From Flavobacterium fluviale (lineage in GTDB: Bacteria; Bacteroidota; Bacteroidia; Flavobacteriales; Flavobacteriaceae), in assembly GCF_003312915.1 (NCBI RefSeq), contig NZ_CP030261.1:558001-622000 (forward strand): DNA of 64,000 nt. The letters run 5' to 3'. The position numbers and the translations under genes are program-made. This document shows, piece by piece, positions 17,474-27,563 of this stretch (the stretch's first letter is position 1; each line of letters starts with the position of its first letter). The notes beneath the pieces were generated by a model. It had not been told where the DNA came from and ran no database searches. It was given only the letters and a program-made list of their open reading frames with translations.

Positions 17474-18037
17474 ATGACTGAAGAAATAGACTTTATTTTA
17501 GAAAGTACTGAGGAATCAATGAATGGTACTATTGCACACTTAGAGAAAGAATTTCTTAATATTCGTGCAGGAAAAGCTTCTCCAGCAATGCTTGGAGGTG
17601 TTTTTGTGGATTATTACGGATCTGCAACACCGCTTTCTCAAGTATCTAAAATCAGTGTTCCAGATGCTAGAACAATTACATTACAGCCATTTGAAAAAAA
17701 TATGCTGCAAGCAATTGAGAAAGCTATCTTAATCGCAAACATTGGTTTTAACCCGATGAACAATGGTGACATGATTATTATCAGCGTACCGCCATTGACA
17801 GAAGAGCGTCGTCGTGACTTGGCTAAACAAGCAAAATCTGAGGCTGAAGATGCTAAAATCGGTATTCGTAACTCTCGTAAAGATGCAAATACTGACATTA
17901 AAAAATTAGAAAAAGAAGGAACTTCTGAAGACATTTGCAAATCTGCTGAAGAAGAAGTTCAAAACTTGACAAACGCTTTTATTAAAAAAATTGATGAATT
18001 ATTGGTTTTAAAAGAAGCCGAAATCATGAAAGTGTAA
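17474..18037 (+). CDS. frr: Ribosome recycling factor
   Basis: A 187-residue protein that splits post-termination ribosomes together with EF-G. It has the usual two-domain pattern: a three-helix bundle containing LNIRAGKASPAML (about 28-40) and LTEERRRDLAKQAK (about 109-122), plus a small beta domain with VPDARTITLQPF. Length is close to the bacterial norm of about 185. A strong terminator follows. Confidence 0.97.
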   Translation: MTEEIDFILESTEESMNGTIAHLEKEFLNIRAGKASPAMLGGVFVDYYGSATPLSQVSKISVPDARTITLQPFEKNMLQAIEKAILIANIGFNPMNNGDMIIISVPPLTEERRRDLAKQAKSEAEDAKIGIRNSRKDANTDIKKLEKEGTSEDICKSAEEEVQNLTNAFIKKIDELLVLKEAEIMKV

Positions 18038-18060
18038 TCAAAGATCTGATATATTTAAAA

Positions 18061-18098
18061 AATCCGTCTGGTGAATAGTACCAGACGGATTTTTTTAT
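18061..18098 (+). terminator. Rho-independent terminator after frr
   Basis: A perfect 12-bp stem (18061-18072 with 18080-18091) with a 7-base loop is followed by a run of T. Confidence 0.92.
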
Positions 18099-18156
18099 TG
18101 TTATTTTTGCATACGAAAATTAAATTCTTTTCGTTTTTGAAACTATATCATTCTGT

Positions 18157-20652
18157 ATGAAGCTATTTTGTTTTTTGACTTTGTTTTTTACGCTTACTCT
18201 TCAAGCGCAATTTCAAATAAACGGAATCGTAACCGATTCAAACAACAAACCTCTTCCGTTTGCTACAATTACCACCTCAGAAAACAACAATACTATTACA
18301 GATGTTGATGGCAAGTTTATTTTTAAAATCAGCCCGTCTTCCACAACTTTAACGGTATCTTATATTGGTTTTCAAACCAAAACTATCACATTAAGCATCC
18401 ATAAAACTTTTTATGCCGTTTCGCTCGCACAGCAGACAGATGATTTAAACGAAGTTGTGGTTTCTAATGAAAATCCTGCTTTGACGATAATTCGAAAAGT
18501 TATTGCCAATAAATCATTAAACGATCCTCAGAAAAAGCTCAATAATTTTGAGTACAAAACATACAATAAACTTATTGTAACCGCCAACCCAGATTCGATA
18601 GATGGCAGGATTGACTCTACTGCGTCTTATAAAGATCTAAACAAAAAAATTATAAATGTTGATTCATCAGATTATAAGTTTAAGGAAATCGTGAGCAGAC
18701 AGCATTTATTTCAAACGGAGAAAGTTTCACAGTACCAATTTGGCAATAGGAAATTAAAAGAAACTGTACTGGGCACCAAAATAGCAGGTTTTAAACAACC
18801 TATTTATGAAGTTTTAGCATTTAATCTGCAGTCAATTTCCATTTACGATCCGAAGTATGAATTGTTTGAGACGAAATACGAAAATCCAATTTCGAATCAG
18901 GCACCATCGAGCTATAATTATAAATTGCTGGACACTGTGAGCATCAAAGGTCGTGATACGTATATGATTTATTTCAAAAATAAATTACAACGAAAATCAT
19001 CCGGTCTTGAAGGGGTTTTATATATTGACAAAGAAAACTTTGCTGTCGCAAAAGCTGTAATGCGAATTAAAGGCGTTCTGGACATTAGCGGTATTCATGA
19101 ATTTGAATATATCCCGAAAGAAAAAATTTGGTTTCAAAGCAATACCACTTTCAAAATTGTAAAAGGAAAAAATGACGATGATATTAGGATTTTAGGCGGA
19201 ACAATTCAGTTTGACGGAGACGTTGAAGAAAATTTTGAACCAAGGAAAAAAGTCGCTTCAGATTTCACATATTTACTTTCAGAAAGTAATAGTTTTGATA
19301 TTCGTGTTAACACCAGCAATCCTATAAAAAACCCTTCGCTTTACATCGAAATTAATGACGATGCGGCTAAAAAACCAGAAAACTTCTGGGAAGCGTACCG
19401 CAAGGAAAATCTTGATGTAAAAAGCCAAAAAACATATTTATTACTAGACAGTCTTTCTGTGAGTAATAGAATTGAAAAACGTTTAGGGATCGGCCGAAAA
19501 ATTATTAATGGCTTCTATCCTATCGGCCCTGTTGATTTGGATTTAAAAAAGATTATAAGTTTTAATAATTATGAAGGTTTCCGAATTGGTTTAGGCGGAA
19601 TTACAAATGATCGTTTTTCGAAAAACTTCAGATTGGAAAGTTATACTGCTTACGGCACAAAAGATGGAGTTTTTAAATATAGTGCGGGAGCCGGAGTTTT
19701 ACTAGACAAATACACCAATACCTGGCTGAATGGTTACTATGCTGATGATGTACGCGAAATTGCAAGTACAGTTTTCAGCGTAGACAAACGTGTTTTTAAG
19801 ATTTATGACCCGCGACCAATAAATATTAGTACTTTTTACGAATATTCAGGATGGAGAGGTAATATCCAGACTAAATTTATCCCGAAGACTGAAGCGGTTT
19901 TAGAAGTTTCACGAAATTATATCGAACCGAAATTTGATTATCTTTTTAATCACGATGGAAAATTATACTCCAGCTATGTAATGACTACAGCAATGCTTTC
20001 AATTGTCTGGGCGCCTTTCAGCGAATTTATGCAGACTCCAACTGGAAGAAATGAAACAGATAAAAGATTTCCGAGATTTACTTTTCAATACACGCAGTCT
20101 TTACCAGATGTTCTCGGTAATGACTTTACTTTTAGCAAAATAGATTTTAAAGCCGAATACGAAAAACAATACCTCAACCGCCAAAAAACTAGTTTGCTTC
20201 TGCAGGCGGGTTATGCAATGGGAGATGTACCAATTACGCATTTGTACAATACTTCTCCAAACAACTTAACCAAAGAAACTATTATTCAGCGTATTACTTT
20301 TGCGGGAAGAAATGCTTTTGAAACGATGTATTTTAATGAATTTTTCTCTAGTCAATATTTAATGTTCCAGATCAAGCATGGTTTTGACCGTATTAGAATT
20401 ATGAAAAAAGTCCGTCCTTCGTTAGTTTTAGTCACGAGAATGGCATGGGGAAATATGGAAAAACCCGAACAACACGTTGGACCGGCATATAAAACTCTTG
20501 ATAAAGGCTTCTTTGAATCGGGAATTGAATTGAATAAAATCTACAAGGGTTTTGGTCTCGGCGGCTTTTATCGTTATGGTCCAAACCAATTGTTGAAGTT
20601 TGAAGATAATATAGCGGTGAAGATTTCTTATGTACTTGATCTCGGACTTTAA
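18157..20652 (+). CDS. DUF5686 / CarboxypepD_reg-like outer-membrane protein
   Basis: An 831-residue secreted protein with a signal peptide (about residues 1-17). Residues about 19-105 form a carboxypeptidase-regulatory-like beta sandwich (VTDSNNKPLPFATI, TVSYIGFQTKTI), the N-terminal module also found in TonB-linked receptors of Bacteroidota. The rest matches DUF5686 in size and composition. It is rich in aromatic beta strands and ends in a hydrophobic strand (KISYVLDLGL), as outer-membrane barrels do. There is no TonB-receptor plug, so it is not an ordinary SusC-type porin. Function is unknown. It is monocistronic. Confidence 0.85.
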   Translation: MKLFCFLTLFFTLTLQAQFQINGIVTDSNNKPLPFATITTSENNNTITDVDGKFIFKISPSSTTLTVSYIGFQTKTITLSIHKTFYAVSLAQQTDDLNEVVVSNENPALTIIRKVIANKSLNDPQKKLNNFEYKTYNKLIVTANPDSIDGRIDSTASYKDLNKKIINVDSSDYKFKEIVSRQHLFQTEKVSQYQFGNRKLKETVLGTKIAGFKQPIYEVLAFNLQSISIYDPKYELFETKYENPISNQAPSSYNYKLLDTVSIKGRDTYMIYFKNKLQRKSSGLEGVLYIDKENFAVAKAVMRIKGVLDISGIHEFEYIPKEKIWFQSNTTFKIVKGKNDDDIRILGGTIQFDGDVEENFEPRKKVASDFTYLLSESNSFDIRVNTSNPIKNPSLYIEINDDAAKKPENFWEAYRKENLDVKSQKTYLLLDSLSVSNRIEKRLGIGRKIINGFYPIGPVDLDLKKIISFNNYEGFRIGLGGITNDRFSKNFRLESYTAYGTKDGVFKYSAGAGVLLDKYTNTWLNGYYADDVREIASTVFSVDKRVFKIYDPRPINISTFYEYSGWRGNIQTKFIPKTEAVLEVSRNYIEPKFDYLFNHDGKLYSSYVMTTAMLSIVWAPFSEFMQTPTGRNETDKRFPRFTFQYTQSLPDVLGNDFTFSKIDFKAEYEKQYLNRQKTSLLLQAGYAMGDVPITHLYNTSPNNLTKETIIQRITFAGRNAFETMYFNEFFSSQYLMFQIKHGFDRIRIMKKVRPSLVLVTRMAWGNMEKPEQHVGPAYKTLDKGFFESGIELNKIYKGFGLGGFYRYGPNQLLKFEDNIAVKISYVLDLGL

Positions 20653-20710
20653 TAATTAAATTCCAAATTTTTATCCCGAGGCTTCGGAAAACTCCAATTT
20701 TCATGCTACG

Positions 20711-20827
20711 TTTGTCATCCTGAGGAACGAAGGATCACACTCGTAACTCGACAAAGATTGGCAATTTTCTATGTAGAATTACTTTGCATAATTGCTAGTG
20801 TGATCCTTCGTTCCTCAGGATGACAAA
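20711..20827. repeat. Long dispersed inverted repeat, copy 2
   Basis: Perfect 30-bp arms (20711-20740 with 20798-20827) begin TTTGTCATCC. The interior contains the shared core CTCGACAAAGATTGG. The sequence is a variant of copy 1 in which ATTTCTCCTTCG is replaced by ATCCTTCGTTCC. Confidence 0.85.
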
Positions 20828-20857
20828 AAACATGCTTAAAAAAATCATCAGATAGTC

Positions 20858-20968
20858 TGTCATTTCTAGGAACAAGAAATCTCCGTAAGAAACTCGACAA
20901 AGATTGGATATTCGTTTTAGAGCTACTCGTGGAGATTTCTCTCTCGAAGCCTCGGGATCGAAATGACA
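20858..20968. repeat. Long dispersed inverted repeat, copy 3
   Basis: Imperfect arms open with TGTCATTTC and close with GAAATGACA. The interior again has CTCGACAAAGATTGG. The right arm contains a TCTCGA-N4-TCGGGA palindrome and closely matches the right arm of copy 4. It lies 30 bases from copy 2. Together the pair fills the gap between the DUF5686 and antiporter genes. Confidence 0.8.
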
Positions 20969-21048
20969 AAAAGCCGAAAGTACATTACAAATCTTTGTCA
21001 AAGTTTAAAACTTTGACAAAATCTGCGTGCAAGAAAAACTCAAAAAAA

Positions 21049-21085
21049 ATCCCAAACTCTAATTATAAAAATTGGAATTTGGGAT
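21049..21085 (-). terminator. Terminator of the antiporter gene
   Basis: The stem ATCCCAAA / TTTGGGAT is extended by imperfect AATTGGAATT pairing. It is followed on the minus strand by eight T residues. Confidence 0.65.
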
Positions 21086-21107
21086 AAAAAATTGATATTT
21101 AAGAATA

Positions 21108-23378
21108 TTACGGTTTCAGAATCAGAACTGAAGGCGTGTTGTTCAGCCAGGTACTTTGAGATTCAATTAATTTTTTCCAGCTGTCCAGACTTATAATCAT
21201 TAAGTTCTGGCCATCTAAAAATTCTTTTTTAATTGTTCGGTCATGCATAATCATAATATGATTTGGAGCAATCTGTTCGATAGAGCGGATAGTTTCCTGC
21301 ATTTCGCGGGTATTTTTTACTTCACCGCTGGCATCTAGAACTGTAATCTGCGAACCATTGTTATTGATTAATTTCTTAGCATAATCAATTAAAAAAGCAT
21401 CTTCTTTACCAAATACAGGCATAAAAACCTGATTTATTTCTTTAAAATCTTTATCGATAAAAATACCAACCGGCATTCTTGTTTTTGCAATAATATGACG
21501 CGTTCTTTCATCAAAAGGAGAATTTTCAAACAAACCTTCTTTTCCTGTGAATTTATCAATTAAACGATCTGGATTTACAATTCGCGTTGTAAAACCTAGA
21601 ATTTTTCCAAGCAAAGTTCCGTCAAAGATAGATTGTCCTAAACCAACCAATAATAAATCATATTCTCCGTGGTTTGCCGAATCAATAATATCAGTATCGA
21701 TATCATTTGAAACTTTAAAAAGACTCACAATATGCTGATTCAATCGGTTGGATTCCTCTATAACGGGAATTAACATTTTACGCTCATGATCTTTCACATC
21801 AAAAGAGTGAATCTCTGTGCTTAAAGACAAATGCATTGCCGTTACAATCGAATTGTCAGGTTGTTTTTTAACCAAACTGTTTGCGATTTTTAAAAGCTTT
21901 TTACCTCTTTCTGGAGTTGCAAACGAAAGCAGGATTTTATATTTGCTTTTGCTTCCAATCTCTTGCGGTACATTAGTTTCTTTATCTTTAAAAATGAAGC
22001 CTATAAAATCTAATGCCGGGCCTGTCATAAAAGTGGTTACCAAAGCCATAATTACCATCATGGTAAAAATCTCTGTTGATAAAACTCCAAGATCATATCC
22101 GATATTTAAAACGACCAGCTCCATTAATCCTCTGGTGTTCATTAAAGCTCCAATTGCCAAACTATCTTTCCAGTTTTGTCCCACGAATTTTGCCGCCAGA
22201 GCACTTCCAAAAAATTTACCAGCAACAGCGACAGCTATAATTAACCCAGTTATTTTCCATAATTCGGGATCATTAAGAAGCCCAATCTGGGTACGCAAAC
22301 CTGTAAATACAAAAAATAAAGGCAATAAGACAATTATAGCAACGTCTTCGACTTTCTCAATAAATATATTTCTGAATTTATTGTTTTCAGGCATAATTGC
22401 TCCCGCAAGAAAAGCTCCAAATAAAGCATGAATTCCAATTAATTCTGCAGCATACGCTGAGATTAAAAGTGTGATAAAAAAGATAGCAACAACAGGTTTA
22501 TTTAAACTTTCTCTTGTTGAATTTAAATCTCCGACACGTTTTAAAAACGGACGAACGATTTTCAGCATAATTATTACATAGAGAATTGCTAAACCAATTA
22601 CATATAATGAACTTGTAAAAGAACCTGCTTTTACAATAGCAATTACAACGGCAAGAATACACCATGCAGTAATATCATCTGCGGCCGCACAAGTAATAGC
22701 AATAGTTCCGAGTTTTGTTTTTTGCATGCCTCTTTCCTGAACAATTCTGGCTAGAACCGGAAATGCAGTAATACTCATCGCAATTCCCATAAACAATCCG
22801 AAAGAAGCAAATTCAACTCCAATTGGTGCAAATGTGTGGTATATATAATAAGCTAGGGTTAGTCCCAATGCAAACGGAATAACGATACTGGCGTGGCTGA
22901 TCACAACGGCGTCGTGTGCTTTGTTTTTGAGCACTTTCAAATCCAGTTCCATCCCGATAACGAACATAAACAGTATCAAACCAATCTGGCTCAAGAATTG
23001 TAAATTGCCTAAAGATTCTTTTGGAAATAAAGCCGCAGAAAATTCCGGAAAATACATTCCCACCAAAGACGGTCCTAAAACAATACCTGCAATCATTTCT
23101 CCAATTACAGATGGCTGTCCGATTTTTCTAAAAAACCATCCAAACAAACGTGCCACCAAAATAATAGTCACGATCTGTGCCAATAAAATGGCCAATGGAT
23201 GCTTTAAATTATGAACCATAGAATCTAGAAAATCATTCCAATGGTTGCTTTCGATTTGTTTTTTGACAATGTTGCGCCCGACTTCAAGTGCCGCGCCTTT
23301 TGAAATTACCCAGTATATCAGAGCAGTAAAACCTCCAATAATTGTAACATAGAATAGAGAGTTCTTAATGTTATTCAT
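21108..23378 (-). CDS. Cation:proton antiporter (CPA2 type) with C-terminal cytosolic domain
   Basis: A 756-residue inner-membrane transporter. One N-terminal helix (about 8-28) and an extra helix near 58-75 precede a Na/H exchanger domain of about 12 helices (to about residue 450). It contains AIAMSITAFPVLARI, AADDITAWCILAVV with the paired-Asp ion site typical of electrogenic antiporters, and GAFLAGAIMP. The C-terminal 290 residues are soluble and resemble two universal-stress-protein-like folds. It probably exchanges Na+ or K+ for protons in pH or osmotic homeostasis. It is monocistronic. Confidence 0.9.
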   Translation of the reverse strand: MNNIKNSLFYVTIIGGFTALIYWVISKGAALEVGRNIVKKQIESNHWNDFLDSMVHNLKHPLAILLAQIVTIILVARLFGWFFRKIGQPSVIGEMIAGIVLGPSLVGMYFPEFSAALFPKESLGNLQFLSQIGLILFMFVIGMELDLKVLKNKAHDAVVISHASIVIPFALGLTLAYYIYHTFAPIGVEFASFGLFMGIAMSITAFPVLARIVQERGMQKTKLGTIAITCAAADDITAWCILAVVIAIVKAGSFTSSLYVIGLAILYVIIMLKIVRPFLKRVGDLNSTRESLNKPVVAIFFITLLISAYAAELIGIHALFGAFLAGAIMPENNKFRNIFIEKVEDVAIIVLLPLFFVFTGLRTQIGLLNDPELWKITGLIIAVAVAGKFFGSALAAKFVGQNWKDSLAIGALMNTRGLMELVVLNIGYDLGVLSTEIFTMMVIMALVTTFMTGPALDFIGFIFKDKETNVPQEIGSKSKYKILLSFATPERGKKLLKIANSLVKKQPDNSIVTAMHLSLSTEIHSFDVKDHERKMLIPVIEESNRLNQHIVSLFKVSNDIDTDIIDSANHGEYDLLLVGLGQSIFDGTLLGKILGFTTRIVNPDRLIDKFTGKEGLFENSPFDERTRHIIAKTRMPVGIFIDKDFKEINQVFMPVFGKEDAFLIDYAKKLINNNGSQITVLDASGEVKNTREMQETIRSIEQIAPNHIMIMHDRTIKKEFLDGQNLMIISLDSWKKLIESQSTWLNNTPSVLILKP

Positions 23379-23491
23379 AACTCGTTCTTTTGATTATTGC
23401 GGCAAATATCAGGACTGGGCTTTAAGGAAAGAAGTAAAACACGTTATAATTTTCATACCATGTAACAAGTCTGAAAAATTTTGTAATAAGA

Positions 23492-24220
23492 TCAGATTTT
23501 AACTTTCTTTAAAAAATCAGAACGATAGGTTTCGCTTAAAATTAGGGTTGTATTTTTATTATTTTCTTCCAGATGGTGCAGTACGATTTCGTTATGATTA
23601 AAGAACTTTATCGCTTTTACTGCAACAATTTCTTTTTTGTTGATACGGCAAAAATCGGATTCTGGCAATTCATTCAAAAGCGTATCAAATTTAACATTTT
23701 TTAAATTCAAAAAACTTCCATCAGCAAGTAAAACTGTTTTATCACGGCTGTCACTCACTGCGGTTTTTATAAGCTGTATTTTATTGAAGAATAGCAGCGT
23801 TTTTCCTTTGTCTGTATTAAGCTGTATAAACTTTTTAGCCGAATCTGCTTTCTCAAAACGTTCAAAAGCTTTTGAAATCGCTTTTTGCAGCCGTTCTAAT
23901 TTTACAGGTTTTGTAATATAATCGACCGCATCTATATTGAATGCTTCGGCAGCATATTCTTTGTAAGCGGTACAAAAAATGACCAGTTTATCTTGAAGTT
24001 TTTCAGCAAGATGAAGCCCGTCAATTCCAGGCATTTCAATATCCGAAATCAACAAATCAAAATCCAGAGTGGAAATATCATTCAAAAGTTTTTCTGGATT
24101 GTTATATGTTTTTACAATTTCCAGTTCTGGAATTTGTTCGCAGAGCATTTTTAGGTATGTTAATCCTGGAAGTTCATCGTCCAGAAGTAAGCATTTCAGT
24201 TTTGTATTCAAGTAAATCAA
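23492..24220 (-). CDS. LytTR-type response regulator
   Basis: A 242-residue regulator. The receiver domain (about 8-120) has D14-D15, phosphoacceptor D60 in DLLISDIEMPG and a Lys in the YITKPVKLE block. A LytTR DNA-binding domain covers about 142-240 (DFCRINKKEIVAVKAIKFF). LytTR proteins bind direct repeats near promoters. It overlaps the preceding kinase gene by 47 bases, an unusually long overlap indicating tight co-expression. Confidence 0.93.
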   Translation of the reverse strand: MIYLNTKLKCLLLDDELPGLTYLKMLCEQIPELEIVKTYNNPEKLLNDISTLDFDLLISDIEMPGIDGLHLAEKLQDKLVIFCTAYKEYAAEAFNIDAVDYITKPVKLERLQKAISKAFERFEKADSAKKFIQLNTDKGKTLLFFNKIQLIKTAVSDSRDKTVLLADGSFLNLKNVKFDTLLNELPESDFCRINKKEIVAVKAIKFFNHNEIVLHHLEENNKNTTLILSETYRSDFLKKVKI

Positions 24221-24935
24221 TTTTTAGATGAGCAATATAAACGTCGTTTTCTATAAACTTATCGAGTTTGAAATTATTCTTATAAATGATTCTTAGACGA
24301 TGTTCGAGAGTGGCATGTCCAAAACCGCTCCGTTCCTTTTTTAATACTTTTTTATCTGATATTTTGTTCGAAACCGTCATAAAAAAAGCATTGTCTTTAA
24401 ATTCAAAAACAACGGAAATAAAAGCGTCGGCACTTTGAAGATCGGCGTGTTTGAAGGCATTTTCAATCAAATCAATAGAAATCAGCGGTGCTAATAAAGG
24501 CTGATCGTACAATTTATCCTCTTTGTTAATATTGGTTTTGATTTTTAACTCAAAAAGCGGACTGATTTTTATTTTATTGATTTCGATTAAATTCAGCGCA
24601 AAATCAATTTCTTCTTTTGCCGTTACAAATTTCTTTTTGCTTTCATATAAAATATAATCCAAAACATTGGCCAGTTTATCTAATGCAAAATAGGTTTGGT
24701 ACGCGTGCGACTGAATCGAATTTAGTATGTTTTTAAACAAATGCGGATTTAGTTTAGACTCCAGATTTTCTAACTGCAGATCATTCACTTTAACTTCAAG
24801 CGCATAAAAACTTTTTTCAATATCTTCTTTTGCTTTTTTTGCCTCTATTAATTGATAAATCATATAACAAATTATTATAACCAGCAATAAAAGAATGGCT
24901 AAGAAAATATATGTTATCGTATTATTATCGTTCAT
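24174..24935 (-). CDS. LytS-like sensor histidine kinase
   Basis: A 253-residue kinase from ATG 24935. An upstream in-frame ATG at 24968 only adds a charged leader before the transmembrane helix. It has one helix (about 8-30), a short coiled coil, the His_kinase signature LNPHLFKNILNSIQ with phospho-His near 65, and a HATPase with DLIENAFKHAD and GFGHATLEHRL. There is no periplasmic sensor, so it may sense through the membrane or a partner protein. It pairs with the overlapping LytTR regulator. Confidence 0.9.
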   Translation of the reverse strand: MNDNNTITYIFLAILLLLVIIICYMIYQLIEAKKAKEDIEKSFYALEVKVNDLQLENLESKLNPHLFKNILNSIQSHAYQTYFALDKLANVLDYILYESKKKFVTAKEEIDFALNLIEINKIKISPLFELKIKTNINKEDKLYDQPLLAPLISIDLIENAFKHADLQSADAFISVVFEFKDNAFFMTVSNKISDKKVLKKERSGFGHATLEHRLRIIYKNNFKLDKFIENDVYIAHLKIDLLEYKTEMLTSGR

Positions 24936-25125
24936 ATGTAGTAGGTTTTTGTGAGCCTCTAATTGCAAAAATATTATTCTTCCTTCTAAATTACTGCAAA
25001 TATGAGAAAAGCTGCTAACTAAACAGCTAAAAGAAAGAAATATATCACAAGGTAAAATCTTTAAGCATTTGTGTTAACATAAAGTAAAATAGAGGCGATT
25101 GATTATGATTTCGAGCACTTTTCAC

Positions 25126-25133
25126 TACATTTG
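25126..25133 (+). promoter_or_regulatory. Candidate -7 promoter element (TACATTTG)
   Basis: A TAnnTTTG match 20 bases before the RND transporter start. A TTG at 25099-25101 lies 24 bases upstream, slightly longer than the usual spacer. Confidence 0.45.
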
Positions 25134-25153
25134 CATCCATTTTTAAAGATTTT

Positions 25154-27520
25154 ATGAAAAACGCGATTCAAGTTGGATTTTGGGAAAAGTTAGCCCGAAT
25201 CATACTTAAAAACAGAATAACAATTTTAATAATATTATCTGTTTTAACTGTTTTCCTTGCCTTGCAGTGGAGAAACCTTTCTATGACGTACACAGAAGCA
25301 AATCTGCTTCCTAAAGATCATATTGCGAACAAAGAATATCAGAAATTCTTAGACAAATTTGGCGAAGAAGGAAACCTTGTTGTTATTGGTTTTAAGGATC
25401 CTAAGTTTTTTACTCCAAAAAATTACGCTGCTTGGAATGAATTAATGACAGGTTTGAAGAAATCAAAAGAAGTCGACTTGGTTGTTTCTTTAAATGATTT
25501 GAAAAAACTGGAAAAAGATACGGTTAACGAAAAATTCGTATTAAATCCGTTTATCGATCAGAAAAAAGCACTTGACCCTGCTTACTTAAAAACTATTCAA
25601 TACGATTTATTTCACAATTTACCTTTTTACGAAGGACTTTTATTCAATAAAGAAAGCGGCAGTGTTCGTTCTGCGGTTTACATCAATAAAAAACTAGTAA
25701 ATACTGCCGAAAGAAAAACTTTCATACTTAAAGATTTAGTTCCTAAAATCGATAAATTTGAAAAGACGACAGGAATAGACCTTAAAGTTTCTGGAATGCC
25801 GTACATCAGAACGATCAATGCGGACAATATGAAAGGTGAAATCGGACTTTTTATTGGAGCGTCTTTATTTACGGTTTCTCTGATTTTCTTTTTCTTTTTC
25901 CGTTCGTTTAGAGCTACGTTTATCTCGATTTGTATTTTAATTATTGGTGTAACATGGTCGTTTGGAACACTAGGGTTATTTGGTTATAAAATCACGATTT
26001 TAACAGCTATTATTCCACCGCTGATTATCGTAATCGGAATTACAAACTGTATTTTCCTGATTAATAAATACCAGCAGGAAATCAAATTACATAACAATCA
26101 GGCAAAAGCGTTACAGCGTGTTATTTCAAAAATTGGTTCTTCGACTTTGATGACCAATTTAACAGCTGCAATTGGTTTTGCTACCTTGATGATTACAGGA
26201 AACGAACTCCTTTTTGAATTTGGTTTAGTAACTTCTATCAACGTGCTTTCTGTTTATACTTTGACACTTTTTATTGTGCCAATTATTTACAGTTTTATGC
26301 CATTGCCAAAAGCAAAACATTTATATCACTTAGATAAAACTTATATTTCGACTCTTTTAAATACGGTTACAACAATCGTTAAAGGCAAAAAGACAATCGT
26401 TTACTGTATTTACGCTGTTCTATTTCTTGTAAGTTTAAATGGAGTGAGACAAATGAAAGTTTCAGGAAGTTTAATTGGTGAAATGCCAAAAAGCGCCTCT
26501 TTCTTTAAGGATATTTTGTTCTACGAAAAAGAATTCAACGGAGTTATGCCGCTTGAAATCATGGTGGACACCAAAAAGAAAAAAGGTGTTATGAAGGCTT
26601 CGACTATTCGTAAAATGGACGAACTTCAAAATACAATTTCTGAAATTCCTGAGTTGGCAAAACCAGTTTCTGTGGTAAATTTGGTTAAATATTCTAAACA
26701 AGCTTTTTACAATGGAAACCCAGAATATTACCAATTGCCAACTTCGCAAGAGCAGACTTTTATTTTAAGTTATGCTAAAAACGCAACCAAAAACAGCAAA
26801 GAGAATTTAATGAAAGCTTACGTTGATTCAACTGGACAATATGCCAGAATCACAACTTTCATGAAAGATATCGGAACTGATGAAATGGCAAAAGTGGAAG
26901 AGAAATTACACAAAAAAATTGATGAAATTTTCCCTAAAGATCGTTTTGAAGTTACCGTTACCGGAAAAGCATTAGTTTTCCAAAAAGGAACTACTTATCT
27001 GGCGCACAACTTAATTGAGTCATTGCTTTTTGCAATTTTGACAATTGCAATTTTGATGCTATATTTATTCAGATCTTTTAAAATGGTCGCAGCTTCTTTA
27101 ATCACAAATATTTTACCACTTTGTATTACATCTGGATTAATGGGGTATTTTGGAATTCCGTTAAAACCTTCAACAATTTTGGTATTCAGTATCGCATTCG
27201 GAATCTCGGTTGATAATGCAATTCAGTTTATGGCGAAATACAAAGATGAGTTGATTCAAAACAAAGGAAAAGTAAAAAAATCTGTTTTCAGCGCTTTAAG
27301 AGAAACTGGAGTAAGTACTTTTTATACTTCTGTGGTTTTGATTTTAGGTTTTGCAACTTTCACTTTATCAAGTTTCAGCGGAACAATTGCTTTAGGAGGA
27401 TTAATTTCTTGTACTTTGGTTTTTGCGATGTTTGCTAACTTGGTGGTTTTACCATCGCTTGTTCTAACTTTCGAGAAGAAGAAAACAAAGAAAGAGGAAT
27501 TGGAGAATTTGGAGAAGTAA
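25154..27520 (+). CDS. RND/MMPL-family transporter
   Basis: A 788-residue inner-membrane protein with the two-fold RND plan. Each half has one helix, a large periplasmic loop and five helices. The first helix is near 17-40; clusters are near 225-380 and 625-775. GISVDNAIQFMAKY (about 676-689) is the typical RND helix-4 motif with the proton-relay Asp. It belongs to the MMPL/Patched-like branch, which lacks the extra porter domains of AcrB and is about 250 residues shorter. Substrates may be lipids or hydrophobic compounds. No membrane-fusion or outer-membrane partner is adjacent. Confidence 0.88.
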   Translation: MKNAIQVGFWEKLARIILKNRITILIILSVLTVFLALQWRNLSMTYTEANLLPKDHIANKEYQKFLDKFGEEGNLVVIGFKDPKFFTPKNYAAWNELMTGLKKSKEVDLVVSLNDLKKLEKDTVNEKFVLNPFIDQKKALDPAYLKTIQYDLFHNLPFYEGLLFNKESGSVRSAVYINKKLVNTAERKTFILKDLVPKIDKFEKTTGIDLKVSGMPYIRTINADNMKGEIGLFIGASLFTVSLIFFFFFRSFRATFISICILIIGVTWSFGTLGLFGYKITILTAIIPPLIIVIGITNCIFLINKYQQEIKLHNNQAKALQRVISKIGSSTLMTNLTAAIGFATLMITGNELLFEFGLVTSINVLSVYTLTLFIVPIIYSFMPLPKAKHLYHLDKTYISTLLNTVTTIVKGKKTIVYCIYAVLFLVSLNGVRQMKVSGSLIGEMPKSASFFKDILFYEKEFNGVMPLEIMVDTKKKKGVMKASTIRKMDELQNTISEIPELAKPVSVVNLVKYSKQAFYNGNPEYYQLPTSQEQTFILSYAKNATKNSKENLMKAYVDSTGQYARITTFMKDIGTDEMAKVEEKLHKKIDEIFPKDRFEVTVTGKALVFQKGTTYLAHNLIESLLFAILTIAILMLYLFRSFKMVAASLITNILPLCITSGLMGYFGIPLKPSTILVFSIAFGISVDNAIQFMAKYKDELIQNKGKVKKSVFSALRETGVSTFYTSVVLILGFATFTLSSFSGTIALGGLISCTLVFAMFANLVVLPSLVLTFEKKKTKKEELENLEK

Positions 27521-27563
27521 GGTTTATTAAGCCTTATAAGGAAATTGTTTATAGAAATGAATA

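Noticed and set aside
20769..21001. Two minus-strand frames beside the antiporter gene
   Set aside because: Both run through the two long palindromes and have repeat-derived composition.
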